Of a DNA stretch of 64,000 nucleotides, positions 16,904 to 26,845 are shown one piece after another. Position 1 is the first letter of the stretch. Each line of letters begins with the position of its first letter. The notes below the pieces were generated by a model. That model made no database searches. It was not told where the DNA came from and saw only the letters and a list, made by a program, of their open reading frames with translations. Made by a program: the position numbers and the translations under genes. The stretch comes from an uncultured Carboxylicivirga sp. (GTDB lineage: Bacteria; Bacteroidota; Bacteroidia; Bacteroidales; Marinilabiliaceae): positions 1,798,001-1,862,000 of the forward strand of contig NZ_OY771430.1 in the NCBI RefSeq assembly GCF_963674565.1. Reading direction: 5' to 3'.

Positions 16904-18418
16904 TTATTGCTTAATAAACAATTTGCTCTGTATTCCTTTTGACGATACTAACTGAAGAATATACATGCCATTGGAACATTCATTAATATCAACTTCACCA
17001 TAACATCTTGATGCTTTAGCCGGCAAATTAGTAGTTGAGATAATGCTTCCGTTAAGAGACACTACATTAACCGTCACTTTTAAAGGTAATTCTCCTGCCT
17101 GGTAGCTAAATCTCACTTTAGATGTAACAGGATTACCATGTAAAACCAGTTCGTAATCAATTTCATTTACCGGACTAAATATTCCAGTTTGGTTATAATT
17201 TGTTTCAAAGGCTCCTAAATCTGGTGCTTGATCATAAAAATCATAACCTAAATCAGTACCTCCATCTATCAGATCACTTCCCTGAACCAGTTTAAAAACA
17301 TCCAGATCTGGAAGGCTACCATCTGCTTGTCGCGGACCTATAACACCCGTCGTATCGAGGCTAACAAAATCAGCTGAATTACAGGTGAACCCATTCCAGC
17401 TATTGGTTTGTTGCAAAACACTTGAGGTCAAACTTACTTTGCTGCTTCCTTCAACTGAAATACAATTTACAACCTCCGCTTCCTTGGTTGAATTAACTGC
17501 ATATGGGATTGAATAATTACTTCCCTTATTGCGATAAGAGGTTCCATTGTAGAAATACATATCACCCTTATTGTTATTCTGATCAAATCCTTTTGCCTTG
17601 TTATCGAAAGCAACACAATTGATAAGGGTAAAATTATGCATCAACGTTTTATCATCGCTCCCACCAACTTTAAATCCATTTCCATTAGCACTAGCACCTG
17701 CATCTGTACCATTCAGGAAATATCCATTTCGCCAGGTCCAGCAATTCTCCAAAACAGTATAAACATCATCTGTTCCACGCAAATAACCGTCCCAACCGTC
17801 ATCTACATTCAGCCAAGAGCGACATCCGTAGAAATAATTATTGTTCCCAACATCCATTTTACAGGCGAACCCATCAGCATCACCATAATCAGTAGGATCA
17901 GCATTTCCGTAACTATCGCAGTTGATAATATTATTTTCAGAAGCACCATTTCCCAGTTGTAGCCCCGTATCCTGATGCTCGTAAAAAATACAGTTTTCAA
18001 CAGTGTTGTAACTTCCGGAAATAAACATACCGTTATCGCCTGCTCTACGGATGGTCAAACCTTTAATGATCCAATACTGACCACTCAAACTAAAGCCTCG
18101 GTTGCCACTATCAAGAGCCATCTGAGAAAAATCAATGATCACTTTTTCATTCAGATAAGCCATCATCTGAATAGGACTAGCAGCAGTTCCACTCCGACTC
18201 AGGCTAATTTTAGTAGAGTATTTATACTCTCCTTCACGAATATAAATTACATCACCTGCTACTGCCTTACTAATAGCTGTTGTAACATTAGCTAAAGGTG
18301 AATCCAACGATGTTCCGCTATTGGAATCGTTGCCCGTTTTTGCTACATAATAGTCTGTGGCATTTACCACTCCCATTGTCAGCAAAAACATAAATGCTGT
18401 CAGAATTATTTTTTTCAT
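16904..18418 (-). CDS. PL9-type pectate/exopolygalacturonate lyase with T9SS tail
   Basis: A 504-residue secreted right-handed beta-helix protein. The signal peptide is MKKIILTAFMFLLTMGVVNA, followed by DYYVAKTGNDSNSGTSLDSPLANVTTAI, the usual start of these helices. PL9 signature segments are present: DADGFACKMDVGNNNYFYGCRSWLNVDDGWDGY and GNGFKVGGSDD, which hold the calcium-binding aspartates and the catalytic lysine region. The C-terminal 80 residues form a type IX secretion sorting domain (GNPVTSKVRF...GMYILQLVSSKGIQSKLFIKQ). It should cut polygalacturonate by beta-elimination outside the cell. It is the last gene after uxaB-uxaA, 47 bases downstream of uxaA. Confidence 0.88.
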   Translation of the reverse strand: MKKIILTAFMFLLTMGVVNATDYYVAKTGNDSNSGTSLDSPLANVTTAISKAVAGDVIYIREGEYKYSTKISLSRSGTAASPIQMMAYLNEKVIIDFSQMALDSGNRGFSLSGQYWIIKGLTIRRAGDNGMFISGSYNTVENCIFYEHQDTGLQLGNGASENNIINCDSYGNADPTDYGDADGFACKMDVGNNNYFYGCRSWLNVDDGWDGYLRGTDDVYTVLENCWTWRNGYFLNGTDAGASANGNGFKVGGSDDKTLMHNFTLINCVAFDNKAKGFDQNNNKGDMYFYNGTSYRNKGSNYSIPYAVNSTKEAEVVNCISVEGSSKVSLTSSVLQQTNSWNGFTCNSADFVSLDTTGVIGPRQADGSLPDLDVFKLVQGSDLIDGGTDLGYDFYDQAPDLGAFETNYNQTGIFSPVNEIDYELVLHGNPVTSKVRFSYQAGELPLKVTVNVVSLNGSIISTTNLPAKASRCYGEVDINECSNGMYILQLVSSKGIQSKLFIKQ

Positions 18419-18465
18419 AACAATCAGGTATTATTTACAATTTAAGCAGGTTGTTGTAATTGCGC

Positions 18466-19953
18466 TTATAATGTAACACCACTTTTAAAAATGGCTATTT
18501 CCTTAAAATCTGTTATTTCGTGATTCAATTTTTTCCCATTAGCAACTTCAATCAAATAATTTGTAAAGTCTTTACGCACTTCATCCATATCCGCTCCTTC
18601 AACCAGCACACCAGCATTAAAGTCCATCCATTTGGATTTATGTTCAAACAGTTGGGTGTTAGTAGCTACTTTTACAGTTGGCACAAAGCTTCCAAATGGA
18701 GTTCCTCTTCCGGTAGTAAACAGCACTATTTGGCAACCTGAGAATCCCAGTGCAGAAGCTGCAACCAAATCGTTACCAGGTGACCAAAGTAGATTCAGTC
18801 CGTTCTTTACAATCGGATCAGCATAATCAAGCACATCGGTTACAATGGCTGTACCACCTTTCTGAACACAACCCAGTGATTTCTCTTCCAGAGTAGTAAT
18901 TCCTCCATTCTTGTTTCCCGGAGAAGGATTTTCATAAATCGGTTGATCGTGACGACGAAAATAATCCTTAAAGCCATTAATCATCGAAACAGTCTTATCA
19001 AAAACACTTTCCGAATCAGCCCTGTCCATCAATAAGGTTTCTGCACCAAACATTTCAGGAACCTCCGTCAGAACAGTTGTTCCACCCTGACCAACCAACC
19101 AATCTGAAAATCGTCCCAGTAAAGGATTTGCAGTAATACCGGAGAAACCATCGCTGCCACCACACTTTAAACCAATACGTAGTTTAGACACAGGTTGGGC
19201 TGTACGGCTATCCTGCTTCATTAATTCGGCAAGTTCCTTAACAATCTCAAGACCAACCTCTACCTCATCTTCTACTTCCTGTGCAATCAAAAATCGAATA
19301 CGACTTTCGTTATAATCGCTAATAACCTCTTTTAATGATGAGATCTGATTATTCTCACATCCAAGGCCTAATACCAGAACTGCTCCTGCGTTAGGATGCT
19401 TGATTAATTGCGACAAGGCTCTTTGAGTATTACTATGATCATCTCCCAACTGCGAACAACCATACTGATGACCTAAAACCACCACATCATCGATGTGTGA
19501 TAAATCAGCTTCCTGTTTTAACTGATTGGCTATTAAGCGAGCCTGACCATTTACACATCCAACGGTTGGCACTATCCATAACTCATTTCTAATACCAACA
19601 TCTCCGTTTGCTCTTTGATATCCATTGAATGTTAATCCTTCAGCAGAACTTTGTATTTCTTTCCTGTTTGGATTATAACAGTATGCCAGGTTATCACCTA
19701 AACCGGTACGTAAATTATGAACATGAATATGATCACCCACTTTTATATCGGCCTGAGCGATACCAATTGAGGCGGCATATTTTAATATATGCTCGCCTTT
19801 ATTGATTGATTTTATCGCTATTTTATGCCCTTGTGGAACATCATCATTCACCACAATTTCATTCCCTTCAACAAAAATCAAATCCCCTTTACTGATTGCT
19901 TCAAGTGCAACCACCACACTGTCATCAGGGTGAATTTTAATACTGTTCTTCAT
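18466..19953 (-). CDS. uxaA: altronate dehydratase UxaA
   Basis: A 495-residue altronate hydrolase: an N-terminal SAF-like domain (about residues 1-95) followed by the large UxaA catalytic region. Conserved cysteine-containing motifs include VPTVGCVNGQA, LGLGCENNQ and LKCGGSDGFSGITANP. It dehydrates D-altronate to KDG, which KdgK then phosphorylates. Its start lies 3 bases after the end of uxaB. With UxaC and UxaB it makes the classical galacturonate route, parallel to the UxaE route at 14.2 kb. Confidence 0.95.
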   Translation of the reverse strand: MKNSIKIHPDDSVVVALEAISKGDLIFVEGNEIVVNDDVPQGHKIAIKSINKGEHILKYAASIGIAQADIKVGDHIHVHNLRTGLGDNLAYCYNPNRKEIQSSAEGLTFNGYQRANGDVGIRNELWIVPTVGCVNGQARLIANQLKQEADLSHIDDVVVLGHQYGCSQLGDDHSNTQRALSQLIKHPNAGAVLVLGLGCENNQISSLKEVISDYNESRIRFLIAQEVEDEVEVGLEIVKELAELMKQDSRTAQPVSKLRIGLKCGGSDGFSGITANPLLGRFSDWLVGQGGTTVLTEVPEMFGAETLLMDRADSESVFDKTVSMINGFKDYFRRHDQPIYENPSPGNKNGGITTLEEKSLGCVQKGGTAIVTDVLDYADPIVKNGLNLLWSPGNDLVAASALGFSGCQIVLFTTGRGTPFGSFVPTVKVATNTQLFEHKSKWMDFNAGVLVEGADMDEVRKDFTNYLIEVANGKKLNHEITDFKEIAIFKSGVTL

Positions 19954-19956
19954 TAT

Positions 19957-21393
19957 TTATGCTACTTTTTTCAATACAGTTGCAATACCCTCTGTTAAGA
20001 TGGCATTAACATATGTCGCTACTTCATTAATAAGGCCATCAATAGCAGTGAAATCAACACCCCAGGCGTCCTTATTTGCCAAAATAGTTTCTACTTTCTC
20101 ATCCACACTTTTAGCACTACTCCACTCATTCTGGATAAATTCAACATATTCAGGTGTATCTGTAATATTAAATGATAAACCGTTGTATTCACCTTTATAC
20201 AGAGTAATCAAGGCGGCCAATGATAAAGTCAATCGCTTAGGCAATTCTCCTGTACGATTACATGAATCAATTAAAGAAGGATAATCACGAGTTACCCATT
20301 TTGAAATAGAGTTTAATGAAATATCCTTCAGGTAATGTTTAATGTATGGATTGTAGAAACGTTCCAGAATTTCGTCTGCAAAAACTTTGAGCGCCTCTTT
20401 GTCTCCTGCGATATTAGGACTAACCTCATCACTAACCATGTTCTGGATAAATTCTGAAATAGTTTCATCATTGAAAGCTTCCATTACAGTCTGATATCCA
20501 CTTAACATACTAATGGCAACCATTGCTGAATGTGAACCATTTAGGATGCGCACTTTCTTATCGCGGAATTTGGTCATATCATTCAACCAAACAACATTTA
20601 AACCCGCTTTGTCGAACGGAAATTGCTCACGCACATGATCCGGTGCTTCAATAGCCCATAAATGAAAATATTCACCTACCACAACCAGATTATCTTCGTA
20701 ACCTAATTCGGACTGAATCTCTTTGATATTATCTTTTGGGAAACCTGTCACTATACGGTCAACCAAAGTACTGCAGAAGTTACAGCTTTCGCTTAACCAG
20801 TTAATAAACCCTTCTCCCAGGTTATTTTGTTCAGCCAACTCAAATACAATCTCCTTCAAAACTGTTGCGTTTTTATCAATCAGCTCACAGCAAAAGAAAG
20901 TAATGCCTTTATCAGCTGCTCCATTGAAATGTTCATATCGTTGATACAACAACTGACATACCTTGCCCGGAAATGATTTTGGAGGCTTGGCATAAATATC
21001 CTCATTCTCCACTCTTGAGATACCAGCTTCTGTAGTGTTTGAAACAACCAGTTCCAGATCAGGACTTAAAAAATATTGCTGGTACTTTTCGTATTCGCTA
21101 TATGGATTTAATGCATCCTGAACAGCATCGACCAACTCTGTTTGTGTAATTGGGTTACCATCTTTCATCCCTTCGAGCTTTACATGGTAAAGACAGTCCT
21201 GTTCTTTCAGCATTGGCACCAAACCATTCTCTAATGGCTGCACTATTGCTACCCCTCTGTTAAAACCAATCTCTTTGTTTGCTTTATTGATCATCCAATC
21301 AACAAAAGCCCTTAAAAAATTACCCTCCCCGAATTGTAAAATTTTTACGGGATACTCCTCACGTTTTAATGTTTCGTTACTTAATTTCTGCAT
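19957..21393 (-). CDS. uxaB: tagaturonate reductase UxaB
   Basis: A 478-residue member of the mannitol dehydrogenase family. The N-terminal NAD-binding motif reads LQFGEGNFLRAFVDWMINKANKE, and the C-terminal half has the family's helical domain (VRILNGSHSAMVAISMLSG). UxaB reduces D-tagaturonate to D-altronate with NADH. First gene of a uxaB-uxaA-PL9 leftward operon. The 194-base region upstream (21394-21587), between uxaB and the 3' end of the SusCD operon, should contain its promoter; I could not fix one. Confidence 0.93.
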   Translation of the reverse strand: MQKLSNETLKREEYPVKILQFGEGNFLRAFVDWMINKANKEIGFNRGVAIVQPLENGLVPMLKEQDCLYHVKLEGMKDGNPITQTELVDAVQDALNPYSEYEKYQQYFLSPDLELVVSNTTEAGISRVENEDIYAKPPKSFPGKVCQLLYQRYEHFNGAADKGITFFCCELIDKNATVLKEIVFELAEQNNLGEGFINWLSESCNFCSTLVDRIVTGFPKDNIKEIQSELGYEDNLVVVGEYFHLWAIEAPDHVREQFPFDKAGLNVVWLNDMTKFRDKKVRILNGSHSAMVAISMLSGYQTVMEAFNDETISEFIQNMVSDEVSPNIAGDKEALKVFADEILERFYNPYIKHYLKDISLNSISKWVTRDYPSLIDSCNRTGELPKRLTLSLAALITLYKGEYNGLSFNITDTPEYVEFIQNEWSSAKSVDEKVETILANKDAWGVDFTAIDGLINEVATYVNAILTEGIATVLKKVA

Positions 21394-21587
21394 ATCTAGT
21401 TTTGTTTGTTTGTCACTAGCCTATTAGGATCGAAGTGCAAATAAATACCCTTTTCAGATAAAAAATATGGAATTGCGTACAGAATAATTGGTATTCTGCC
21501 ACAGATAAAAATTGAATACGAAGTGTTGTTTTCCCTTATAATAGTGTTCAGTCAAATCAGAACACATAATTAGCGAACAGTAACTAT

Positions 21588-23300
21588 TTAGTTACTATTC
21601 TTTTGCTCAATTAAATAATTAAGATAAACCTCCAGGTTAGTAAAATTACTATCTAATGTTTTCCCTTTTTGATCAGATGGATCTGTTGGATCCAGACCAT
21701 TTGCAGACTCCCATTCATCATTCATCCCGTCATTATCATTGTCTGTTATTTCATTATATTGTTCCAAAACCGGATATCCTTCGGTATCATTTTCCGAATC
21801 AATAATTCCCGGTCCGTAAACTCCTTCATACGTAGTTATACCCATTTCTGTTTCATGTACAATACGCGAATCCACAACATCTCTTGCTAAACTTGCTCCT
21901 GCATCTGCCAATACTTTAACAAAAGCATCCTCTGGCGAATCAGTATTAATAACACCAAAATCAAACGGTGTATAAGCTTTTACAACTGTACCGTTCTGCC
22001 CTTGAACACCTCCAGCCCAATTATCAGCTGTGATATCAGGATAACCATCCACATAATTACCATCAATATACCATTTACTGTAATATGGATAATCAGTATT
22101 TACATCTGTAATTTCAACTATTCTGTTTGGATATTTTTCATTAGCCGGACCAGATTTATAGTAGTTATTCACCATATTATGCTGCCCCATTTCACCACCA
22201 TAACTACTGTTATAACCCCAATTATAAATCACATTATTTCGAAAATCCACTATTTCAGTATCTCTTGTATCAACGTGATACCTGGCTCCACAGAATCTTG
22301 GATTTCTGCTGGTATGATGAGCAATCAGGTTATGATGAAAGGTAGCTCCCATACCACCCCAGATACCTCCATATCCATGATCTCCTTTGGGATGAGTTGA
22401 CCGATAAAAGCTCTCACTGATGATACACCATTGCATCGTAAAATCAGTATTGTCATAGAAACTGGCTACCTCATCATTACCCCAACTGAAAGAACAGTGA
22501 TCGATAATAATATTTTTACAGTTACGTCCCCAGGCTGAATCATATTCACCTGTTCCTTTGGCTGCTCTAAAACGAATATATCTGATAATTACATTTTCTA
22601 GATCATCTTTTATCTGCATATAATCACCTGCAATGCAAATACCATCACCAGGTGCAGACTGACCAGCTATGGTTAAATTATTCTGACTAATTACCAAAGG
22701 TGAGTTTAAATGTATAGTTCCTGACACCCTAAAAATAATGGTTCGGGCACCCGACTGATTAATTGCATAACGTAAACATCCGGGTTGATTATCATCCAGC
22801 AAATTTTCAACAAAGAATATTCTACCACCTCTTCCTCCGGTTGTATATCGCCCAAAGCCTTCAGCTCCCGGGAAAGCATCTACAGTTCCAATAGGTTGCG
22901 GATCAACAGCTGTTGAGCTTTCAACATTAATGGTTAACGTTTCTGTTTTTTTCTGTCCTAACTCATCATAAGCCTCAACCCTTACACCGGTTGTAGTGCT
23001 TTGATATGACATTGTATAACTGAAATTGTATACCAATCTTCCATCGTTTATAGAACTTTCTTCTAAAACAGTTTCTGTTGTACCATTTAATTTATACGCT
23101 TTGATACTTACCAAAGCATTTTCGGATGTAATAACTCCAGAAATGACAGGCTTATATGTTGAAATATCAACTGATAGCGGATTTGGATTAGTAAACTCTA
23201 TTTTGATTGTAGAAGGTTCTTCATTAGAATCCTTTTTATCTGAACACGCACTAAAAACAATCAAACAACACAATAGAACCTTTGAAAGATACCTTTTCAT
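21588..23300 (-). CDS. PL1 pectate lyase lipoprotein
   Basis: A 570-residue protein from the ATG at 23300 (MKRYLSKVLLCCLIVFSACSD), which gives a clean lipobox; a longer upstream start is unlikely. An Ig-like domain (about 30-140) precedes the PL1 beta-helix, which begins VDAFPGAEGFGRYTTGGRGG. PL1 hallmarks: GARTIIFRVSGTI, NLTIAGQSAPGDGICI, IIIDHCSFSWGNDEV and RNPRFCGARYH (the catalytic arginine region). The C-terminus has a calcium-binding DNDNDGMNDEWE repeat. Last gene of the SusCD operon, preceded by a hairpin that may reduce its expression. Confidence 0.9.
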   Translation of the reverse strand: MKRYLSKVLLCCLIVFSACSDKKDSNEEPSTIKIEFTNPNPLSVDISTYKPVISGVITSENALVSIKAYKLNGTTETVLEESSINDGRLVYNFSYTMSYQSTTTGVRVEAYDELGQKKTETLTINVESSTAVDPQPIGTVDAFPGAEGFGRYTTGGRGGRIFFVENLLDDNQPGCLRYAINQSGARTIIFRVSGTIHLNSPLVISQNNLTIAGQSAPGDGICIAGDYMQIKDDLENVIIRYIRFRAAKGTGEYDSAWGRNCKNIIIDHCSFSWGNDEVASFYDNTDFTMQWCIISESFYRSTHPKGDHGYGGIWGGMGATFHHNLIAHHTSRNPRFCGARYHVDTRDTEIVDFRNNVIYNWGYNSSYGGEMGQHNMVNNYYKSGPANEKYPNRIVEITDVNTDYPYYSKWYIDGNYVDGYPDITADNWAGGVQGQNGTVVKAYTPFDFGVINTDSPEDAFVKVLADAGASLARDVVDSRIVHETEMGITTYEGVYGPGIIDSENDTEGYPVLEQYNEITDNDNDGMNDEWESANGLDPTDPSDQKGKTLDSNFTNLEVYLNYLIEQKNSN

Positions 23301-23345
23301 AAAATACAATGTAAAATTACTGCAATAATAGATGAGTAGTAAAAA

Positions 23346-23372
23346 TGGGCACATCCAATTCGGATGCGCCCA
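23346..23372 (-). terminator. intra-operon terminator-like hairpin
   Basis: Read leftward, GGGCGCATCC (23371-23362) pairs with GGATGTGCCC (23356-23347, one G-U) around a 5-base loop, followed on the minus strand by ATTTTTAC. It lies between the DUF4957-like gene and the last PL1 gene. It is likely to act as a partial terminator or an RNA-stability element. Confidence 0.75.
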
Positions 23373-23390
23373 AAAAATTATAAGTACATA

Positions 23391-24977
23391 TTAATACCAA
23401 CGTGGGTCACCTGCTTCAATTCCTTCGCTTATAAAAGAGAAATCTTCATTATCAGGATTCACCCATAATTCCGTTGATGTTCCTCCTGTAGAAGAGCACA
23501 TTTCAACAATCGAATAAGTAGAATTGACAAAATCTGTTGTGGCAAAGCTATTGGAAACAGAAACGGATACTCCGTCAGCTGCTCTGATTCCAGATATAGC
23601 TGGCTCATCTCCATATGATGTATTTCCAAAAATACAGTTTGTTACTTCAATTCCTTCTGATAAAACTGCATTTCTAACGTCCATTAAGTACCTGCCAGAA
23701 GCAAATGGAACTTTATTAAATGTACAGTCCTCAACTATTATACTCTTGCCTAAAGTAGCATCATCATAACGAATAAAATGGCAAACAAAATTACTCAATG
23801 TAGAATTGGTGATTTTAACAACTCCAGCATTGGTATTTGTTTCTGTTGCACAGAATACACCATAACTACCACTGCTACGTCCTAAATCATTAATGATACA
23901 ATCATCGATAACAAATTCACCAACATATTGGTCAGATCCACCTCTTAAACGCATAACTTGGCGACCCATGTTTCGTAATTCACAGCTTAAGAATTTAACT
24001 GCTCCAATATTACACGCCTCTGATTCCATATCGAATACACCTCGAATCTGACTTCCTCCATCAATATAGTCGACATATCCATTCATATGCAGTTTTTCAA
24101 AAACCAATGAATCTGAAGGCGTTAGACTTGACCCAACATAAAACATACGATCACCTGATGTTAAATATAACACTGGTAATTCACCGTCAAGTCCTTTGAT
24201 TTTGATACTCTTATCAATTGTAAAATCACCAATAAAACCATATTGTCCACCTGCCTGAAGCATAATAACATCGCCAGGCGATGCTGCAGTAATTGCTGCA
24301 GTCAGATCAGCACCTGAATCAATCAAAACACTGCCTTCCAAAACGTAATCCTGAAATCCTCTGGTTTTTACTCCATTCATTAGTTGAATAGTATAATCTC
24401 CATTTGCAACATCTGTTAAACTCTTTGATCCGGCAGACATTTCTTCATCTGTAATATCTTCACTAAATACTTCTACACCAGCCCTGGTATAGAATACTAA
24501 TGAAGTTACCGCTTTACCAGGAGTCCAACTGATTGTTAATTCACCTAAACCTGTCATTACGATATCGTAATTATTAAAAAGGTTTTCGGGCAAAGATTTA
24601 AATGCTAATGTTGCCCATTTCGAATCGGCATTTGTACTGCTTACTCCTTTTACACGAGTAGAATATTGGCTATCTCCTGCTGGTAAATCATACACATAAG
24701 GTATTTCTTCTGGTAAAATTTCAGCAGTGTGAATAATATTACTGTATTCAAGACTATCATCGCTAATCTCTAACACATAAGAATCAATACCTTTATTGTT
24801 AAGCCAACTTAACGAAACAGTGGTTTGATTACTTATTCGTGCTTCCAGATCCAGTGGCGTAAAAATCCTTTCGTACTCTAATTCTTCAATCACCGGATCA
24901 ATATTATCATCACAGGCATTGAGTGCAAATAATGCAGCAACCCCCATCAATCCTATATATTTAAATGCTTTATTCAT
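23391..24977 (-). CDS. surface lipoprotein with DUF4957/DUF5123-like beta-helix
   Basis: A 528-residue lipoprotein from ATG 24977 (MNKAFKYIGLMGVAALFALNACDD). A fibronectin type III-like module at about residues 40-125 is followed by a second sandwich domain. From about residue 215 there is a parallel beta-helix (GADLTAAITAASPGDVIMLQAGGQYGF, then repeated IIVEDCTFN and VVKITNSTLSN turns). Such proteins are regular partners of SusD in pectin loci and are thought to bind the polysaccharide. No lyase catalytic residues are recognised. It sits 35 bases after susD. Confidence 0.75.
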   Translation of the reverse strand: MNKAFKYIGLMGVAALFALNACDDNIDPVIEELEYERIFTPLDLEARISNQTTVSLSWLNNKGIDSYVLEISDDSLEYSNIIHTAEILPEEIPYVYDLPAGDSQYSTRVKGVSSTNADSKWATLAFKSLPENLFNNYDIVMTGLGELTISWTPGKAVTSLVFYTRAGVEVFSEDITDEEMSAGSKSLTDVANGDYTIQLMNGVKTRGFQDYVLEGSVLIDSGADLTAAITAASPGDVIMLQAGGQYGFIGDFTIDKSIKIKGLDGELPVLYLTSGDRMFYVGSSLTPSDSLVFEKLHMNGYVDYIDGGSQIRGVFDMESEACNIGAVKFLSCELRNMGRQVMRLRGGSDQYVGEFVIDDCIINDLGRSSGSYGVFCATETNTNAGVVKITNSTLSNFVCHFIRYDDATLGKSIIVEDCTFNKVPFASGRYLMDVRNAVLSEGIEVTNCIFGNTSYGDEPAISGIRAADGVSVSVSNSFATTDFVNSTYSIVEMCSSTGGTSTELWVNPDNEDFSFISEGIEAGDPRWY

Positions 24978-25012
24978 GTGTATCATTTTTAAATTTCTTT
25001 AATAAAACAATC

Positions 25013-26827
25013 TTATTCAAGAGGATCATTTGTTAACATTCCATTACTTGCATCAATAAACACCTGCCAAATAGGCCAAAATTGATTCTGATCCGGATCA
25101 TTTGTATACAAAGAAGCTATTTTGTCATCATCTATCTTAGTTGGGCTAACCCATGTTTCCTGGAAAGTGTAATCAGATGATTTATCATCTGTTTCACCTC
25201 TTTCCAATCCATACCAATCCAACTCAACTGATTTAAATGACAGACCAAAAACAGTCTTGTCTATCACATTTTCGTTATAATATACAACAGAAGGAACATC
25301 TGCATACTCTCCGGTCTGATTTCTAAGATTATCCATCTTATCTTTAGCTTCGGCCATTTTTGATTTCAATAAACCCCAACGAATAAGGGCCATTTTGCGT
25401 TCCATTTCACCACAAAACTCATAACCATGTTCTTTTACTATTGCATCAAACATAGTTTCTTTAGTAGTGAATGCATTCACATAATCATCAACTTTTGAAG
25501 ACCAATCTGAAGATGCAAATGCACGTTGTCTGATCTTCTTCAGATAAGGAGCTGCAGCACTTGGACCATTAATTTCGTTTTCCAATTCGGCTCTCATCAA
25601 TACTACTTCAGCATAGCGCATATAGATTTTATTTAATCCATCATCATTGGTAGATGTCACCCTTCTTTTCATCCATTCATATCTCCACTTGCCAAAGTAC
25701 CAGGTATTAACACCTTCCAATTGTTGAACTGTACCATTATCATTGTCATAACGATACCATCCGTATGGAACACATGTTACGTCTCTGCGTGTATCTTTAG
25801 CATCGTAATCATAGAAAACATTAGGAAGAGGACCATAGGTTCCGCCCCTTGGCTGAGCAGTATAACCATCCGCTTCATCATGTAGCACACCGTAAGTAAA
25901 TAAATGACGACCACGACCTTCTGAGAATGGAACTTCCCATAAAGATTCATTTCCAGCACTGATATCTTCTTCACAGTTTTTTCTCCATACTGTTTCAAAA
26001 TCAGATTCCAGAGAAACATAATCACCATCATGATCCATTATTTCTTTACACTCCTGTAAAGCAATCGGATATAATGTTGATACAGATAATTCAGGATCTG
26101 AGCTACGACTGATAGTTGCACCTCTTTGAGAGTATCCAGAAGCCCACAAACATAGGCGGGCACGGAAAGCTTTTACAAAAGCTTTATTTACATTCTCAGT
26201 GGTTGTTGTAAGTTGTGTTTCATTTGGCCAGGCCACTAATGTAGCAGCTTCTTCCAGATCGGCGATTAATTGCTTATAAATAACGTCTCTATTTGATTTA
26301 GGCAAATAAAGAGTTTCAGTACTTATAGGTTCAAAACGAGCAACTACATCACCATGAGCTTTCAATAAGTCAGAGTAATAAATAGCTCTTAATGTAAGTG
26401 CTTCACCTAATAACTGTCCCATCTCATTACCCGGCTCAGGGTTTCCATAAGCTCTTAAGCCTCGAATACAAATATTTGCACGCTCAATACCTCTGTATAA
26501 CATCGCCCAATACACATTATCGCGATTCATATCTGTATTGGTAGTAGAATTTATATATCTTGATAAATCACCACGTGCACTGGCGCTTGTTGAATTAATC
26601 CATTCAATATCAGTATTTGATCCATAGTGGGTTAAAAAACGACCTCGATAAGAATTGGTCTGACCCATAGGTTCTTTTATTCCATCAATAGCTCCCTTTG
26701 CCAATTCAAACTTTGAAAAGATCAAAGACTCATCCATCGTAGATTGAGTTGGAGCATCCAAATAATCTTCACATGATGTTAGAACACCTGCAAAAAATAT
26801 GATTAGTATATATATTATTCTTTTCAT
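25013..26827 (-). CDS. SusD/RagB-family glycan-binding lipoprotein
   Basis: A 604-residue SusD-like protein starting at 26827 (MKRIIYILIIFFAGVLTSCEDYLD), with the lipobox LTSC and the typical next residues EDYLDAP. TPR-like helices (ALTLRAIYYSDLLKAHGDV) and the C-terminal EVVLMRAELENEINGP and EFCGEMERKMALIRWG motifs are all characteristic. SusD caps the SusC channel at the cell surface and captures oligosaccharides, here expected to be oligogalacturonides. It follows susC with 18 bases between. Confidence 0.95.
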   Translation of the reverse strand: MKRIIYILIIFFAGVLTSCEDYLDAPTQSTMDESLIFSKFELAKGAIDGIKEPMGQTNSYRGRFLTHYGSNTDIEWINSTSASARGDLSRYINSTTNTDMNRDNVYWAMLYRGIERANICIRGLRAYGNPEPGNEMGQLLGEALTLRAIYYSDLLKAHGDVVARFEPISTETLYLPKSNRDVIYKQLIADLEEAATLVAWPNETQLTTTTENVNKAFVKAFRARLCLWASGYSQRGATISRSSDPELSVSTLYPIALQECKEIMDHDGDYVSLESDFETVWRKNCEEDISAGNESLWEVPFSEGRGRHLFTYGVLHDEADGYTAQPRGGTYGPLPNVFYDYDAKDTRRDVTCVPYGWYRYDNDNGTVQQLEGVNTWYFGKWRYEWMKRRVTSTNDDGLNKIYMRYAEVVLMRAELENEINGPSAAAPYLKKIRQRAFASSDWSSKVDDYVNAFTTKETMFDAIVKEHGYEFCGEMERKMALIRWGLLKSKMAEAKDKMDNLRNQTGEYADVPSVVYYNENVIDKTVFGLSFKSVELDWYGLERGETDDKSSDYTFQETWVSPTKIDDDKIASLYTNDPDQNQFWPIWQVFIDASNGMLTNDPLE

Positions 26828-26845
26828 AACTAGAAAATGCTTCAA

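Noticed and set aside
16904..18418. Alginate or chondroitin lyase function for the beta-helix protein
   Set aside because: The NNNYFYGCRSW...DDGWDGY pattern and the pectin context fit PL9 pectate lyases better than PL6 alginate/chondroitinase B-like enzymes.
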